A DNA stretch of 64,000 nt from Lentzea flava (GTDB lineage: Bacteria > Actinomycetota > Actinomycetes > Mycobacteriales > Pseudonocardiaceae). The notes beneath the pieces were generated by a model. That model had not been told where the DNA came from. It searched no databases and saw only the letters and a list, made by a program, of their open reading frames with translations. This document shows positions 48,642 through 57,484 of the stretch, piece after piece. The DNA lies in NCBI RefSeq assembly GCF_014648475.1, contig NZ_BMRE01000004.1:124001-188000 (forward strand), read 5' to 3'. The translations under genes and the position numbers were made by a program. Within the stretch, counting starts at the first letter, position 1. Each line of letters starts with the position of its first letter.

Positions 48642-49313
48642 ATGAGCCGACGAACCCTTGGTGCCCTGGTGAGCGCTGGAGTCTTCCTCTCTGCCTGCTC
48701 GTCGACAACCAGCACCACGAGCTTGAGGTCGTCGTCTCCTCCTCCACCAGTGACCACTGCTGCCGCCACAACAACGTCTACGACTTCCCCAACGACGACC
48801 ACACGGGCGGTCACCCCAGAGCAGGAGTTTGACGCCCGCGCCATCAAGGAAGGCTGGGCAACTCCAAGCGATTTTCGGACATCAGGAAGTGAATACAGCG
48901 GTCCGGCGGAGTATGTCAAGCGCATCTGTCGAGAATTCGACGGACCCGAGAAGGTGGCCGGGCTATCTCACGGTGAAAGGATGGAGATTGAATGGAAAGC
49001 TGAGAAGCCAATCTTCGAAGCAGGAGTTCCGCTCTTCTGTCCGCAGCATCTTCCGCTACTTCAGGACGCCATAAACGGGAATGTGAAGCGAGGGTACTCG
49101 GGTGGATCATTCTTCGTGTCTGATGAAATAAAGCCCGGCACCTACCGTGCAACCGGAATCATCAAAGACTGCTACTGGGAGCGAACCGCGCGCGATGGAT
49201 CGATAATCGACAACCAGTTTGTGACTGCGGCAAAGGAGCTAACGGTTACAATCCTCCCTTCAGATGGCGCCTTCACGACTCGCAGTTGCGGAACTTGGAG
49301 AGTCGTCTCATAG
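48642..49313 (+). CDS. Putative lipoprotein of the element
   Basis: 223 aa from ATG 48642 with RBS AAGGAG 5 nt upstream. Lipobox L-S-A-C near residue 19, then a Ser/Thr/Pro-rich linker of about 45 residues (TTAAATTTSTTSPTTTT). The globular part has FFVSDEIKPGTYRATGIIKD and CYWERTARDG, similar to DUF4352/secreted domains seen in actinomycete lipoproteins that start with PGTY. GC content is clearly lower than flanking chromosomal DNA. The function is unknown. Confidence 0.75.
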   Translation: MSRRTLGALVSAGVFLSACSSTTSTTSLRSSSPPPPVTTAAATTTSTTSPTTTTRAVTPEQEFDARAIKEGWATPSDFRTSGSEYSGPAEYVKRICREFDGPEKVAGLSHGERMEIEWKAEKPIFEAGVPLFCPQHLPLLQDAINGNVKRGYSGGSFFVSDEIKPGTYRATGIIKDCYWERTARDGSIIDNQFVTAAKELTVTILPSDGAFTTRSCGTWRVVS

Positions 49314-49601
49314 GTAACGGCGCAACAGCTCTCTTGCTCGGCTGGATGCGTTCGACATTTGCGAGTACTCCCTGTGTGCGCTCCAGGTCTGCGCGAAAGC
49401 GGCGGTGGGCGACGGACGGCAGCCGTCCGCAGTGTTGACGCCCGAGGGCAAGTGCCAGTTGAGGTCGACTCAGCGCACAGCTTGCTAGGGCGGGCAGCTG
49501 CGCCCTTGGTGCGTGCGGTTGAGGCGAGCCAAGTGACATGAAATTTGCGATACCCTCATTTGGGTGACTGCGGAACGGCCAGCTGCTGCGACAATCTCCC
49601 G

Positions 49602-50312
49602 ATGCTTAACGACTGGTCGTCTCCCGGCTGGGTACCCGTCGGGCTTGCGCTGGGTCTGCTATCGACCATCCTAGGACTTATATTCGCTTGGTGGTTCGCA
49701 CGGGGGCCACGCCTGCTCGTGCAGGCTTCGGGAACCACAATAATTGCTACTCCAGACAGCGATCGAATTTCCGTGCTTTACGATGGCCGGTCAGTCGAGC
49801 GTGTCACTCAAAGTGCAGTCTGGATCTGGCGACGAGGGCGGGGAGTTGTAAAAGGCACCGACGTCGTTCTGTCGGATCCAATCATGCTCACCATACCTGA
49901 CGGCAGTGTCATCTTGAACCTAGCTATTGCTCGCCAGTCGCGGCCTACGAATTGCGTGACAACTGACTTCCGGGAGGAGGCCAAGGATATCAGGGCGGTC
50001 CAGATCGGGTTTGACTACCTCGACGTCGGGCAGGGTGTAGCTCTTGAGGTTTACCACACTGCAAGCGATCCGGCGTCTATTTGGGTTACTGGAACGGTCA
50101 TGGGTATTCCTAAAGGGGCCACCACGGTATCTGCAGGATCTCAAATGCGACTTCCCGTTGGACTTGGTGTCAGTGCCGTCGTGACGATTCCAACTAGCCA
50201 GATTCCCCGCCACCTTCGGAACCCAAAAGAAGAACCCAATTTGACATTTTCCGCTACCTTGCAGGAAATTATCCTGAAGCCATTTTTGAGGAGCATGCGG
50301 CGATGGCGCTAG
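49602..50312 (+). CDS. Hypothetical membrane-anchored protein
   Basis: 236 aa from ATG 49602; a longer frame from 49545 is possible. One N-terminal helix (VPVGLALGLLSTILGLIFAW) followed by a beta-rich cytoplasmic or exported domain (ISVLYDGRSVERVTQSAVWI, IGFDYLDVGQGVALEVYH). No family recognised. Low GC, like the lipoprotein gene before it. The 288 bp upstream contain no gene. Confidence 0.6.
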   Translation: MLNDWSSPGWVPVGLALGLLSTILGLIFAWWFARGPRLLVQASGTTIIATPDSDRISVLYDGRSVERVTQSAVWIWRRGRGVVKGTDVVLSDPIMLTIPDGSVILNLAIARQSRPTNCVTTDFREEAKDIRAVQIGFDYLDVGQGVALEVYHTASDPASIWVTGTVMGIPKGATTVSAGSQMRLPVGLGVSAVVTIPTSQIPRHLRNPKEEPNLTFSATLQEIILKPFLRSMRRWR

Positions 50313-50571
50313 GTGTGATGGTTCTGGCCCCGTCAATGCCGTTTATGTCCGCAGTGGTTCGGCCGCACTCCCGCTGACCAGTCTTGATGGCTGTGTACGC
50401 CATGAGGTGCGCGGCGATGACGGCATGCTCTGCACGAGCCAAGGATGGAATCGAGCCTTGCCCGCGCCTTCGCGTCAGGGGCCGGTGCCTGTTAAAGGGG
50501 TCGATTGTCGGGCTTCAGGTGATGGTTGACGATTCGGCTTCACCTGATCCTTGACGTCGGACCTAGCCAAT

Positions 50572-50799
50572 CTAGTGATGTTGTGCCCGCTTGTGCGTGA
50601 CCACGAGGGTGGTGGTACGGGGTGCTGTGACCAGCAGGCGTGGGCCGTCGTGGACGTGGATGGTGGTCTCGTCGATCGTCACCGCCAGGACTTTGCGGGC
50701 GTGGTTGCGGCCGACCTGGACGCGTTGGCGGGCGACCATGATGCCGCCGCTGCTGGAGACGATCCGCTCGACTGTGACCGGTGTTGCCGCTGGTGGCAC
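50572..50799 (-). pseudogene. Transposase C-terminal remnant (IS481/IS3-type integrase tail)
   Basis: About 75 residues ending at the original stop: VERIVSSSGGIMVARQRVQV, then GRNHARKVLAVTIDETTIHV and a basic end. This G-x-I-x-V-A-x-Q-R-V-x-V-G-R-x-H-A-x-K pattern is the C-terminal beta domain of actinomycete DDE transposases. No catalytic DDE region remains upstream. The sequence upstream to 51190 is GC-rich and has no recognisable coding. Confidence 0.6.
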
Positions 50800-51132
50800 G
50801 GGTGGTGGTCCGGGTGGTCGAGCGCCGCGGAGATAGGCGACGGCCCGCGTGGTGAGCGCTTTATGGGATCAAGGCACGCCGCCTGCGGCGGTGCGCAGTG
50901 CCGGTCACCTTGGCAGCAACGCCCGCGCCGTTCCCGGCACTGCCGGGCCTCCCGCTTCGCTCCGGCCCGGCGGCCGGGCTGGCACAGCAACGCCGATGGT
51001 CGGCAGCGCCACCGCAGACGGCGCGCAACTCTCGGAGCCCGAATCGGCAACGAGCACCAGGGCCAGCGCCCACTACACCCACCACTCCCGCCGCAGCTCA
51101 CCGAGACGCAACCCACCGGCACCTGTTGGTGG

Positions 51133-51162
51133 CCAGTTTGAACTCCCCGCTGGCGGCCAGTT
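51133..51162. repeat. Inverted repeat, left copy
   Basis: CCAGTTTGAACTCCCCGCTG followed by GCGGCCAGTT. A nearly exact inverted copy lies at 52766-52794. The 1.6-kb segment between contains the DUF4241 gene. It may be an insertion-element end or a dispersed repeat. Confidence 0.65.
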
Positions 51163-51594
51163 AGTGGGGAGCTATCTGGCCATGCACCCGGTTACGTAGC
51201 GTTGCTCTCGGCCGACGTGGCCTTAGCCCGCGGAGAGCTGCCCGCCCATCGGCTGGAGTGGCTTCGGTCTGTCTTTGCTGAGGCCGAGGGACCACCATTT
51301 CGCCAGTCTTGGGACCAACCAACACCAGCGCGGAAGTGGAACGGGTTATTACGCGGTCCGTTGGGCCGCCGCGGCGTTCCTGAACGACCGCTCAGCGGCA
51401 GAAGCCGACATTCGGTGCTCAGTGCGGTTCTGGCGCCGACCAGTACCTGAGCTGTGCGCGCGCCTGACGGAGGTGGCCCATGAGTGTGGTGCCGAGGTCG
51501 GCCGCCGGGAGATCGGCCGGTGACCGGTCAACCGCACCCGATTCTGGGTGATCCGGAGCCGGTGCGGTGCTGAGTTGCGACTGTGCCAGGATCC

Positions 51595-52218
51595 TCAGAT
51601 TCGCTGGCCGAACTCCAGCAGATCAATCACGTAACAGGCGAGATCACCATCCGCGGTGTGGCCGATCCAGGTTGGATAGGCGCCATCGCAGCCGATGGTG
51701 AACCCCACCGTCTGGCGACCGTCCTCGTCCTCGTACGGCTCCAGCAGCTCACCGAAGCCGAGGTCGATCTTGGCGGTGTCGACAAATTCGCGGTACGTGC
51801 CGGTCTCGTGCAGCTCGCGGAGGTACTGTGCGTCGATCAAGCTGCCCTCGCCGCCGTCCACTGGAAAACCGTAGAAGCCCTTCTCGCTCAACTCGGCGGG
51901 GTCCTGGCCGGGCAGCAGCGCCATGGTCCAGGACGCCACCGGCTGGTCGCGGATGATCAACCGCACCGCCAGCGGAATCGGAGCCTGCGTCTCTCCGCCG
52001 TCGAGCACCAGCGGGTGGAGCAGCACCGGGTAGCGGCCGGGCGGTGCGGTTTCGGTGAACCCGATCGGCTCCCAGCGCCATTCCGAGGCAACCACCTCGC
52101 CCGAGGGCAGCGACAGCTCGGTGCGCAGCGGTTCGGCGACGATCCCCGATCCGGACACGGTGTCGACCCTGGTGCCAGGGACGAGTAGCCGGTCGAAATC
52201 CGGCGGTGTCAATGGCAT
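51595..52218 (-). CDS. DUF4241 domain protein
   Basis: 207 aa from ATG 52218. Matches DUF4241: LSLPSGEVVASEWRWEPIGF, then PGRYPVLLHPLVLDGGE, SLIDAQYLREL and the C-terminal IGCDGAYPTWIGHTADGDL. Intracellular protein of unknown function, often found in toxin-immunity and polymorphic-toxin loci. The normal last part YVIDLLEFG is intact, so the gene looks functional. It lies alone between decayed stretches and inverted repeats. Confidence 0.8.
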   Translation of the reverse strand: MPLTPPDFDRLLVPGTRVDTVSGSGIVAEPLRTELSLPSGEVVASEWRWEPIGFTETAPPGRYPVLLHPLVLDGGETQAPIPLAVRLIIRDQPVASWTMALLPGQDPAELSEKGFYGFPVDGGEGSLIDAQYLRELHETGTYREFVDTAKIDLGFGELLEPYEDEDGRQTVGFTIGCDGAYPTWIGHTADGDLACYVIDLLEFGQRI

Positions 52219-52957
52219 GGGACCATCCAACCACCTCCCAACGGCCGGCAGTCCCGGTCGGCGCGGCGGTCCGTGACGTGACGCGTGTGCTTCTCAGAGG
52301 ATTGCCGTGGGAGCCCGGCGAGCTGCCTTCCGAAGGGCCTTCTGAGACAGGCTTCGTACGACAGGTGTAGTCACAGAAGACGAACGTCTGCGACCACATC
52401 AGATCGATACGGCCACAGCCAGCGGCCGCACGGTTCGTACTCACGTCGCCAGCCGCGAGGCCGGTCAGCACGGCCTGCAGATCGCAGATGATCGCCGCGT
52501 CACGAACAACCTCAATTCGGCAGAAGAGGGCGTTCTCGTCAAGAGGAGACTGGCCGCGATCACCGTTATCGAGAACGCGTTCTTACAACGCCGCCGAGCT
52601 TGCAAAGCGGTCTTGTCGCTCGCAGCACGGTGATCCCACGACCTTGGCATTGACGGCTCTCTGCGCCACCGCGCCGCGCGTGCTGGCGGTCCAGGCGCGA
52701 TCAAAGTCGCGGCATGACTTGCATGGCCGCGGCGTCGACGAACCTGCTGCGACCACTGATCGTGAAACTGGCCGCCAGCGGGGAATCCAACTGGCCGTCC
52801 GTGGGTGGCCGTCCGCGGGGAATCCCGACTGGCCGCTGACAGGCACCACGACCCGGCCCCAGCACGGAGCCCCGCTGATCGCTCAGGGCTCCGTGGCGTC
52901 ATGCCAGAGAAGAGCACGCGACGAGTCTTCCGCCGCACAATGCCCAGATGGGTGTTG
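52219..52957. other. Decayed element DNA, no gene seen
   Basis: About 740 bp with overlapping open frames on both strands but no RBS-linked or recognisable protein. Contains the right copy of the inverted repeat (52766-52794) and a second, weaker copy of part of it at about 52823-52850 (GCGGGGAATCCCGACTGGCC). Confidence 0.5.
52766..52794. repeat. Inverted repeat, right copy
   Basis: AACTGGCCGCCAGCGGGGAA continuing with TCCAACTGG: the reverse complement of 51133-51162 except for a few positions. Confidence 0.65.
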
Positions 52958-53305
52958 CTACCGCAGACCGAGGACCGACGCCCCCAACCGCGCGGCGTCG
53001 CACTCCGTAGTCTTCCCGCCAATGGGGGCGGTCGGCGAGCCCAGCACGCCGACGTCGGCAGCCACATCACAAACGTTGGCGTTGACGTGCTGAGCGGCGT
53101 TCTGAGCCGCGCCCTGGGCTGCGCCTTCGCCAAGACGGTTCGCTTCGATCGGAACTATGATCGGGCCAGTCAACGAAGCGGCACCGGTGCCGGCAGTTCC
53201 GGTATCGCTGACACGGTCGATGGGAGAGCCGTGCGCAGCGGGTGCAGCCAGCAGCGCTGACGCTACCGATGCGCCTAGCATGGCCAGTGTGGACAGAGCA
53301 CGCAT
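52958..53305 (-). CDS. Small secreted protein, unknown function
   Basis: 115 aa from ATG 53305. Clear signal peptide (MRALSTLAMLGASVASALLA, then APAAHG). The mature part is Ala/Gly-rich with two cysteines (NANVCDVAADVGVLG, TTECDAARLG). The spacing of Asn-Val-Cys and Val-Gly-Val-Leu is faintly chaplin-like but too weak to call. The RBS is distant (AAGGAAG, 12 nt), which lowers confidence. Confidence 0.5.
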   Translation of the reverse strand: MRALSTLAMLGASVASALLAAPAAHGSPIDRVSDTGTAGTGAASLTGPIIVPIEANRLGEGAAQGAAQNAAQHVNANVCDVAADVGVLGSPTAPIGGKTTECDAARLGASVLGLR

Positions 53306-53984
53306 GAGGTGAACTAACTTCCTTGTCGCAGAGGGATGTCACAGCCGACGATCCGGCCCCAGGCATCCTCTTAGCCGTCCACCGATTCCGTCGAGCCCTC
53401 GTCGGCGTGAAAGATGATCTCTATGGTGTACCACTGGACAGTCCGGCGAGCCAAGGTGGCAGCGGCATGTCAGGCGCTGCAGCCGGTCGGCACTCATCAC
53501 GTGTTCGCGGCTAAGGACGTTCAAGTGGCCCGTTCCCCTGGAGCCAGATTGTTTAGCGCTGCGGAATTGCCTGCAAACCTGCAGCTCACACGCTGTCTAC
53601 TCCCACGGGGGCCAGATCCTTTAACACGGTGACGCCGGTATCAAAGGCGCCTACGGCGTCGCTACCGCGATGGGCCAAGGCCCACCCTTGACACCACCGT
53701 CACCGTGCTAACTGCGGCCAGGGTCGTGGAAGCGGGGGTGAGCAGCCACCCGCCCCACTCAAGCCGAGGACCTCGACCGCAGGAGCGCTGACCATGAAGA
53801 ACCGCCGCCACCAGGCCCAGCCCGGACAGCTCGCCATGTGGGGCGTCTACGAGCTGGAGGCCCAGGCTGTCGCCAGGCCGTGGGACGTTCAAAAGCGGCC
53901 GGATGGAACCGGACCCAACGAGAACAAACCAGCAGGTCAGAGCACTTGCCAGTGTTCATCGCGCCTGTTAGGCCATCCGCTGCG
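53306..53984. other. Right end of the element, no firm gene
   Basis: About 680 bp to attR. One plus-strand frame at 53794-54006 begins MKNRRHQAQPGQLAMWGVYE after AGGAGCG, with coding-like third positions for about 32 codons, then decays and runs across attR. It could be a truncated small element gene. Nothing else is supported. Confidence 0.45.
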
Positions 53985-54476
53985 TCACATGTCGTACTTG
54001 AGGTAGTCGACGCCCCACGACGCGAAGAGCTTCGCGTCCTGCTCCTCGTGGCCGAGGGCGCCGGGAAAGCCGCTGTCCTTGTTGCACGTCTTGGTGCCGG
54101 CGCTGGTGTAGATGCCGAACTTGAGGCCCTTGGCGTGCACGTAGTCGGCGACGTGCTTGATGCCGTTGGGAAAGCGCACCCGGTGGGGGACGAGGTCGCC
54201 GTTGCCGTCGCGTTGGGGCAGCGCCCAGCAGTCGTCGATGTTGACGTACTGGTAGCCCGCGTCCTTCAGGCCCTTGCTGACGAAGATGTCGGCGATGGCC
54301 TTGACCATCTCTTCGTTGAAGTCGTTGCGGCAGTGCGTGGTGTTCCAGTTGTTGAAGCCCATCGGGGGCGTCAGGGCGAGGCCGTCGTCCTTGGCCGCGG
54401 CTTGGGGTGCGATGAGGGATCCGGCGGCGATGAGGGTTGCCACCGCGGCGGTGCGCCATCTGTGGGTCACGTGCAC
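53985..54476 (-). pseudogene. GH27 alpha-galactosidase, N-terminal fragment (interrupted gene)
   Basis: 163 residues from GTG 54476 (RBS AAGGAG; GTG 54470 also possible). Signal peptide, then [48 protein letters not shown] and, at the end, DYLKYDM. It breaks off just after the nucleophile Asp where attR begins; the element contributes ATG-TGA as the last residue and stop. The closest match is the intact paralogue at 13531-15168. Without the barrel's second half it cannot be an enzyme. Confidence 0.93.
53990..54002. other. attR
   Basis: TGTCGTAC-T-TGAG. Right of it is the alpha-galactosidase N-terminal half. On the coding strand the core is GTACGACA, the Tyr-Asp codons of the KYDN active-site motif plus one base. 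Confidence 0.85.
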
Positions 54477-54510
54477 GCGCTCCTTGTCCGAGGAGAGCGG
54501 CGGCGATCAA

Positions 54511-54524
54511 TGAAAACGTTTGTG
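54511..54524. promoter_or_regulatory. LacI-family operator upstream of the split alpha-galactosidase
   Basis: TGAAAACGTTTGTG with the perfect core AAACGTTT (54514-54521), about 35 bp before the GTG start. This is the classic LacI/CcpA-type operator shape and would put the gene under sugar-responsive repression. Confidence 0.6.
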
Positions 54525-54536
54525 GAACCTATGCGT

Positions 54537-54568
54537 CAAGGGGGCAAAGCTGTCGCTTTGCCCCCTTG
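54537..54568 (-). terminator. Terminator of the acyl-CoA dehydrogenase gene
   Basis: 14-bp perfect arms (CAAGGGGGCAAAGC and complement) with a TGTC loop, 12 bp after the stop. It insulates the downstream alpha-galactosidase promoter. Confidence 0.8.
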
Positions 54569-54580
54569 TGCCCCGTTTGG

Positions 54581-56263
54581 CTACGGGCGCATCTCGTACT
54601 GGCCGGACAGCGCGACGACCTGCTGCCAGACGGCGTCGAAGCGGGCAGGGTCGACGTGCGGCTTGCGGATCTGGCTCACGGCCCACTGCTGCTGGGCCTC
54701 GGTGCTGCTGGCCTTGCCGTGCAGTGCGGTCGCGTAACCGGCGAAGTCGCGGACCAGGACGTCGAAGATCTGGTCGAGGACGTTCTGGTCGGTGCCGGTG
54801 ATCTTGGCCTGCTCCAGCACCAGCTGGCCGTAGACGACCAGCGTGAAGAGGTGGCCCAGGTTCAGCAGGAAGTCGAGGTCCTGCTGCTGCTTCTCGTCCG
54901 GGGCGGCGGTGGTGAGCAGGGTCTTGATGGCCCTGGCCTGCTCGTGGAACAGCGCGACGTTCGGCAGGTGGGCGTGCTCGGTGTAGATCGGCTCCCAGTC
55001 GTGGAACTGGATCTTGCCGAGGCCGCGCGCGGGGCCCTGGTGCCAGAAGAAGTCGTCGTCGCTCGCGTCGTGGCGGGTGGGGACCTCGTCGTAGGCCTTG
55101 GGGTTGAAGAGGTAGTTCGGCATGAACTTCAGCACCAGGGCCAGGTTGACGTGCACGGTGCCCTCGAGCTTGGGCAGCGCGCGGATGTCGGCCGTGGCGC
55201 GGGTGAAGTAGGTGTCCTTCTCGAAACCCTTGGCGGCGATGACGTCCCAGAGCAGGTCGATGACGTGCTCGCCCTCGCTCGTGACCTTCATCTTGGTGAT
55301 GGGGTTGAAGAGGAGGTAGCGGCGGTCGTTCTCGTTGGCGCTGCGGAAGTAGTCGACGCTGCGGTCGGCGAAGAGCTTCATCGCGGCCAGGCGCGCGTAC
55401 GCGTCGACGAAGTTCTGGCGCACGTGCGGGAAATCCGTGACCGGGTTGCCGTAGAGGATCCGGTTGTGGGCGTGGGTGATCGCCTCGTAGAAGGAGTGCT
55501 CGCAAATGCCGATGCTGGCCGTGCAGAGGTTGAACTTGCCGACGTTGACGGTGTTCAGCGCGGCGGAGAAGGCGTCGGGGCCGCGGTGCAGGATGTCCGC
55601 TTCGGTGAGCGGGTAGTCCTCCAGGCGGAACTCGCTCACGAACATCTGGCTGTCGACGACGTTCTTGACGAGCTTGAAGTTCTCGTGCTGGCTGTCGACG
55701 GCGAAGAAGACGTACTCGTCGTCGATCTTGCCGAACACGCTGACCATGCCGGCGACGTTGCCGTTGCCGATGTAGTACTTGCTGCCGTTGGCGCGGTAAC
55801 CGTCATCGGTCTTCGTGACGATCATGTCGGTGTTGTAGACGTCGGCGCCGTGCTCCTTCTCGGAGAGGCCGAACGCGAAGACCGCGCCGCTGTCGAGGAG
55901 GGCGGCCGCCTTCTGCTTGGCCTCGGAGTTGCCGCTCATCCAGATAGGTCCGAGGCCGAGCACCGTGACCTGCCAGGCGTACCAGTACTGCAGGCCGTAG
56001 AACCCGAGCACCTCGCTGAACGCGGCGTTGCGGGCGGCGTCCCAGCGCTTGGTGGGGTCGACGCTCGCGGGCGTGCAGAAGGTGGCGAAGAGCTTCTCCC
56101 GCTTCGCGAAGTCCAGGAACTCCGTGTACCAGACCCTGTCCTGCGCGTCCGCGATCAGCTGCCGCTTGCCGCGGGCCTCGAACCAGTCGATCGTCGCCCT
56201 GAGCAGGCGGCGGGTCTCGTCGTCGAGGTGGGCGGGGTCGTAGTGGTTCGGGTCGAGCAGCAC
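54581..56263 (-). CDS. Acyl-CoA dehydrogenase family protein
   Basis: 560 aa from GTG 56263 (RBS GGAGG). Longer than ordinary 380-aa dehydrogenases. Contains FAFGLSEKEHGADVYNTDMI (the flavin and substrate loop), YRANGSKYYIGNGNVAGMVS, NVGKFNLCTASIGICEHSFY and a C-terminal alpha-helical extension, recalling the peroxisomal/long FadE type. Uses FAD to dehydrogenate a fatty acyl-CoA or related thioester. The catalytic base is not assigned with confidence. It is a single-gene unit with its own terminator. Confidence 0.9.
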   Translation of the reverse strand: MLLDPNHYDPAHLDDETRRLLRATIDWFEARGKRQLIADAQDRVWYTEFLDFAKREKLFATFCTPASVDPTKRWDAARNAAFSEVLGFYGLQYWYAWQVTVLGLGPIWMSGNSEAKQKAAALLDSGAVFAFGLSEKEHGADVYNTDMIVTKTDDGYRANGSKYYIGNGNVAGMVSVFGKIDDEYVFFAVDSQHENFKLVKNVVDSQMFVSEFRLEDYPLTEADILHRGPDAFSAALNTVNVGKFNLCTASIGICEHSFYEAITHAHNRILYGNPVTDFPHVRQNFVDAYARLAAMKLFADRSVDYFRSANENDRRYLLFNPITKMKVTSEGEHVIDLLWDVIAAKGFEKDTYFTRATADIRALPKLEGTVHVNLALVLKFMPNYLFNPKAYDEVPTRHDASDDDFFWHQGPARGLGKIQFHDWEPIYTEHAHLPNVALFHEQARAIKTLLTTAAPDEKQQQDLDFLLNLGHLFTLVVYGQLVLEQAKITGTDQNVLDQIFDVLVRDFAGYATALHGKASSTEAQQQWAVSQIRKPHVDPARFDAVWQQVVALSGQYEMRP

Positions 56264-56404
56264 TGGCGCCTCCTTCGTCTCCGTTCGGACGCTACCAGTG
56301 AGTAACTTGCGGGTCTACGTGGGGTTTCCCGCACGCCCGGAAATTGTCAGACCCCCGGCGTAACGTGCTCCGCATCACATCTTCCACAGGGAGGTCAGGT
56401 TGAG

Positions 56405-57484
56405 ATGACGGTGGTCGTGGCGATCGGGACGCGCAAGGGGCTGTGGCTCGCCCGCAGCGAGGATCGGGTCACCTGGGAGGTCGACGGGCCGCACCACGCG
56501 ATGCAGGAGGTGTACGCGGTCGCCTTCGACACCCGCTCCGGTCTGCGCCTGCTGACCGGCGTGTCGTCGCCGCACTTCGGGCCGGGTGTGTCCATTTCGG
56601 ACGATCTCGGGGCCACCTGGGAGGAGTCCTCCTCGCCGCCGATCGCGTTCCCGGTGGACGACGCCGCTCTGGAGCGCGTGTGGCAGCTCCAACCGGCCCC
56701 GGCTTCGCAGCCGGGCGTGGTGTGGGCGGGCACGCAGCCCTCCGCCCTGTTCAAGTCGACGGACGGCGGCCGCTCGTTCGAGTTCGTGGAAGGTCTCTGG
56801 AACCACCCGCACCGCCCGGAGTGGGAGGGAGGTGCCGGCGGCCAGGCGGTCCACACGATCGTCCCCCACCCGTCCGACCCGGACCGGGTGCTGGTCGCGA
56901 TGTCGACCGGCGGCGTCTACCGCACGTCAGACGGCGGCAAGTCCTGGGAGGCCTGCAACAAGGGCATCAAGGCGTACTTCTTCCCCGACCCGTGGCCGGA
57001 GTTCGGCCAGTGCGTGCACAAGGTGGCCCAGCACCCGTCCTCGCCGTCGCGCTTCTACGCCCAGAACCACCACGGCGTCTACCGCAGCGACGACGGCGGC
57101 GACTCCTGGCAGTCCATCGCGGACGGCCTGCCCACCGACTTCGGCTTCGCCATGGTCGTCCACCCGAACGACCCGGACACGATCTTCACGTTCCCGATCG
57201 AGGCGGACGGCCGCCGCTTCCCACCGGAGGGCAAGTGCCGCGTCTACCGCTCCCGCGACGCGGGCAAGACCTGGGAGGCGCTGGGCACCGGCCTGCCCGA
57301 CAACTTCTGGACCGCCGTGATGCGCGACGCGATGTGCACCGACAACGCCGAGGTCCCCGGCGTCTACTTCGGCTCCCGCTCAGGCGAGGTCTACGCGAGC
57401 CCGGACGAGGGCGAGACGTGGCACCAGGTGGCGGCCCACCTGCCGGACGTGATGTCGGTGCGGGCAGCGGTGATCCCGACGTGA
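56405..57484 (+). CDS. BNR/sortilin-like beta-propeller protein (exo-alpha-sialidase superfamily)
   Basis: 359 aa from ATG 56405 (RBS GGAGG). Repeated Asp-box motifs S/T-x-D-x-G-x-x-W: SISDDLGATWEE, STDGGRSFE, TSDGGKSWEA, SDDGGDSWQS, SRDAGKTWEA, SPDEGETWHQ. These six or more blades match VPS10/BNR propellers. No signal peptide, so cytoplasmic. It is coupled to the MoaD-like gene by a GTGA overlap; this pair occurs widely in actinobacteria but has no assigned job. Confidence 0.88.
   Translation: MTVVVAIGTRKGLWLARSEDRVTWEVDGPHHAMQEVYAVAFDTRSGLRLLTGVSSPHFGPGVSISDDLGATWEESSSPPIAFPVDDAALERVWQLQPAPASQPGVVWAGTQPSALFKSTDGGRSFEFVEGLWNHPHRPEWEGGAGGQAVHTIVPHPSDPDRVLVAMSTGGVYRTSDGGKSWEACNKGIKAYFFPDPWPEFGQCVHKVAQHPSSPSRFYAQNHHGVYRSDDGGDSWQSIADGLPTDFGFAMVVHPNDPDTIFTFPIEADGRRFPPEGKCRVYRSRDAGKTWEALGTGLPDNFWTAVMRDAMCTDNAEVPGVYFGSRSGEVYASPDEGETWHQVAAHLPDVMSVRAAVIPT

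Larger units (their letters stand above)
41286..53997. mobile_element. Degenerate AICE-like integrative element inserted in a GH27 gene
   Basis: About 12.7 kb bounded by direct repeats TGTCGTAC (41286-41293 and 53990-53997). Flanks are the two halves of one alpha-galactosidase gene, so insertion is certain. Gene order from attL is int, rep, FtsK-type tra, small ORFs, then a divergent regulator and cargo, as in pSAM2-class actinomycete integrative conjugative elements. int and rep are pseudogenes. The right third is mostly decayed DNA with a transposase remnant. GC content looks lower around 48-50.5 kb than in the chromosome, a sign of mixed origin. Confidence 0.93.

Noticed and set aside
52958..53305. 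Chaplin
   Set aside because: Only a vague Cys/Val pattern; no chaplin domain consensus.
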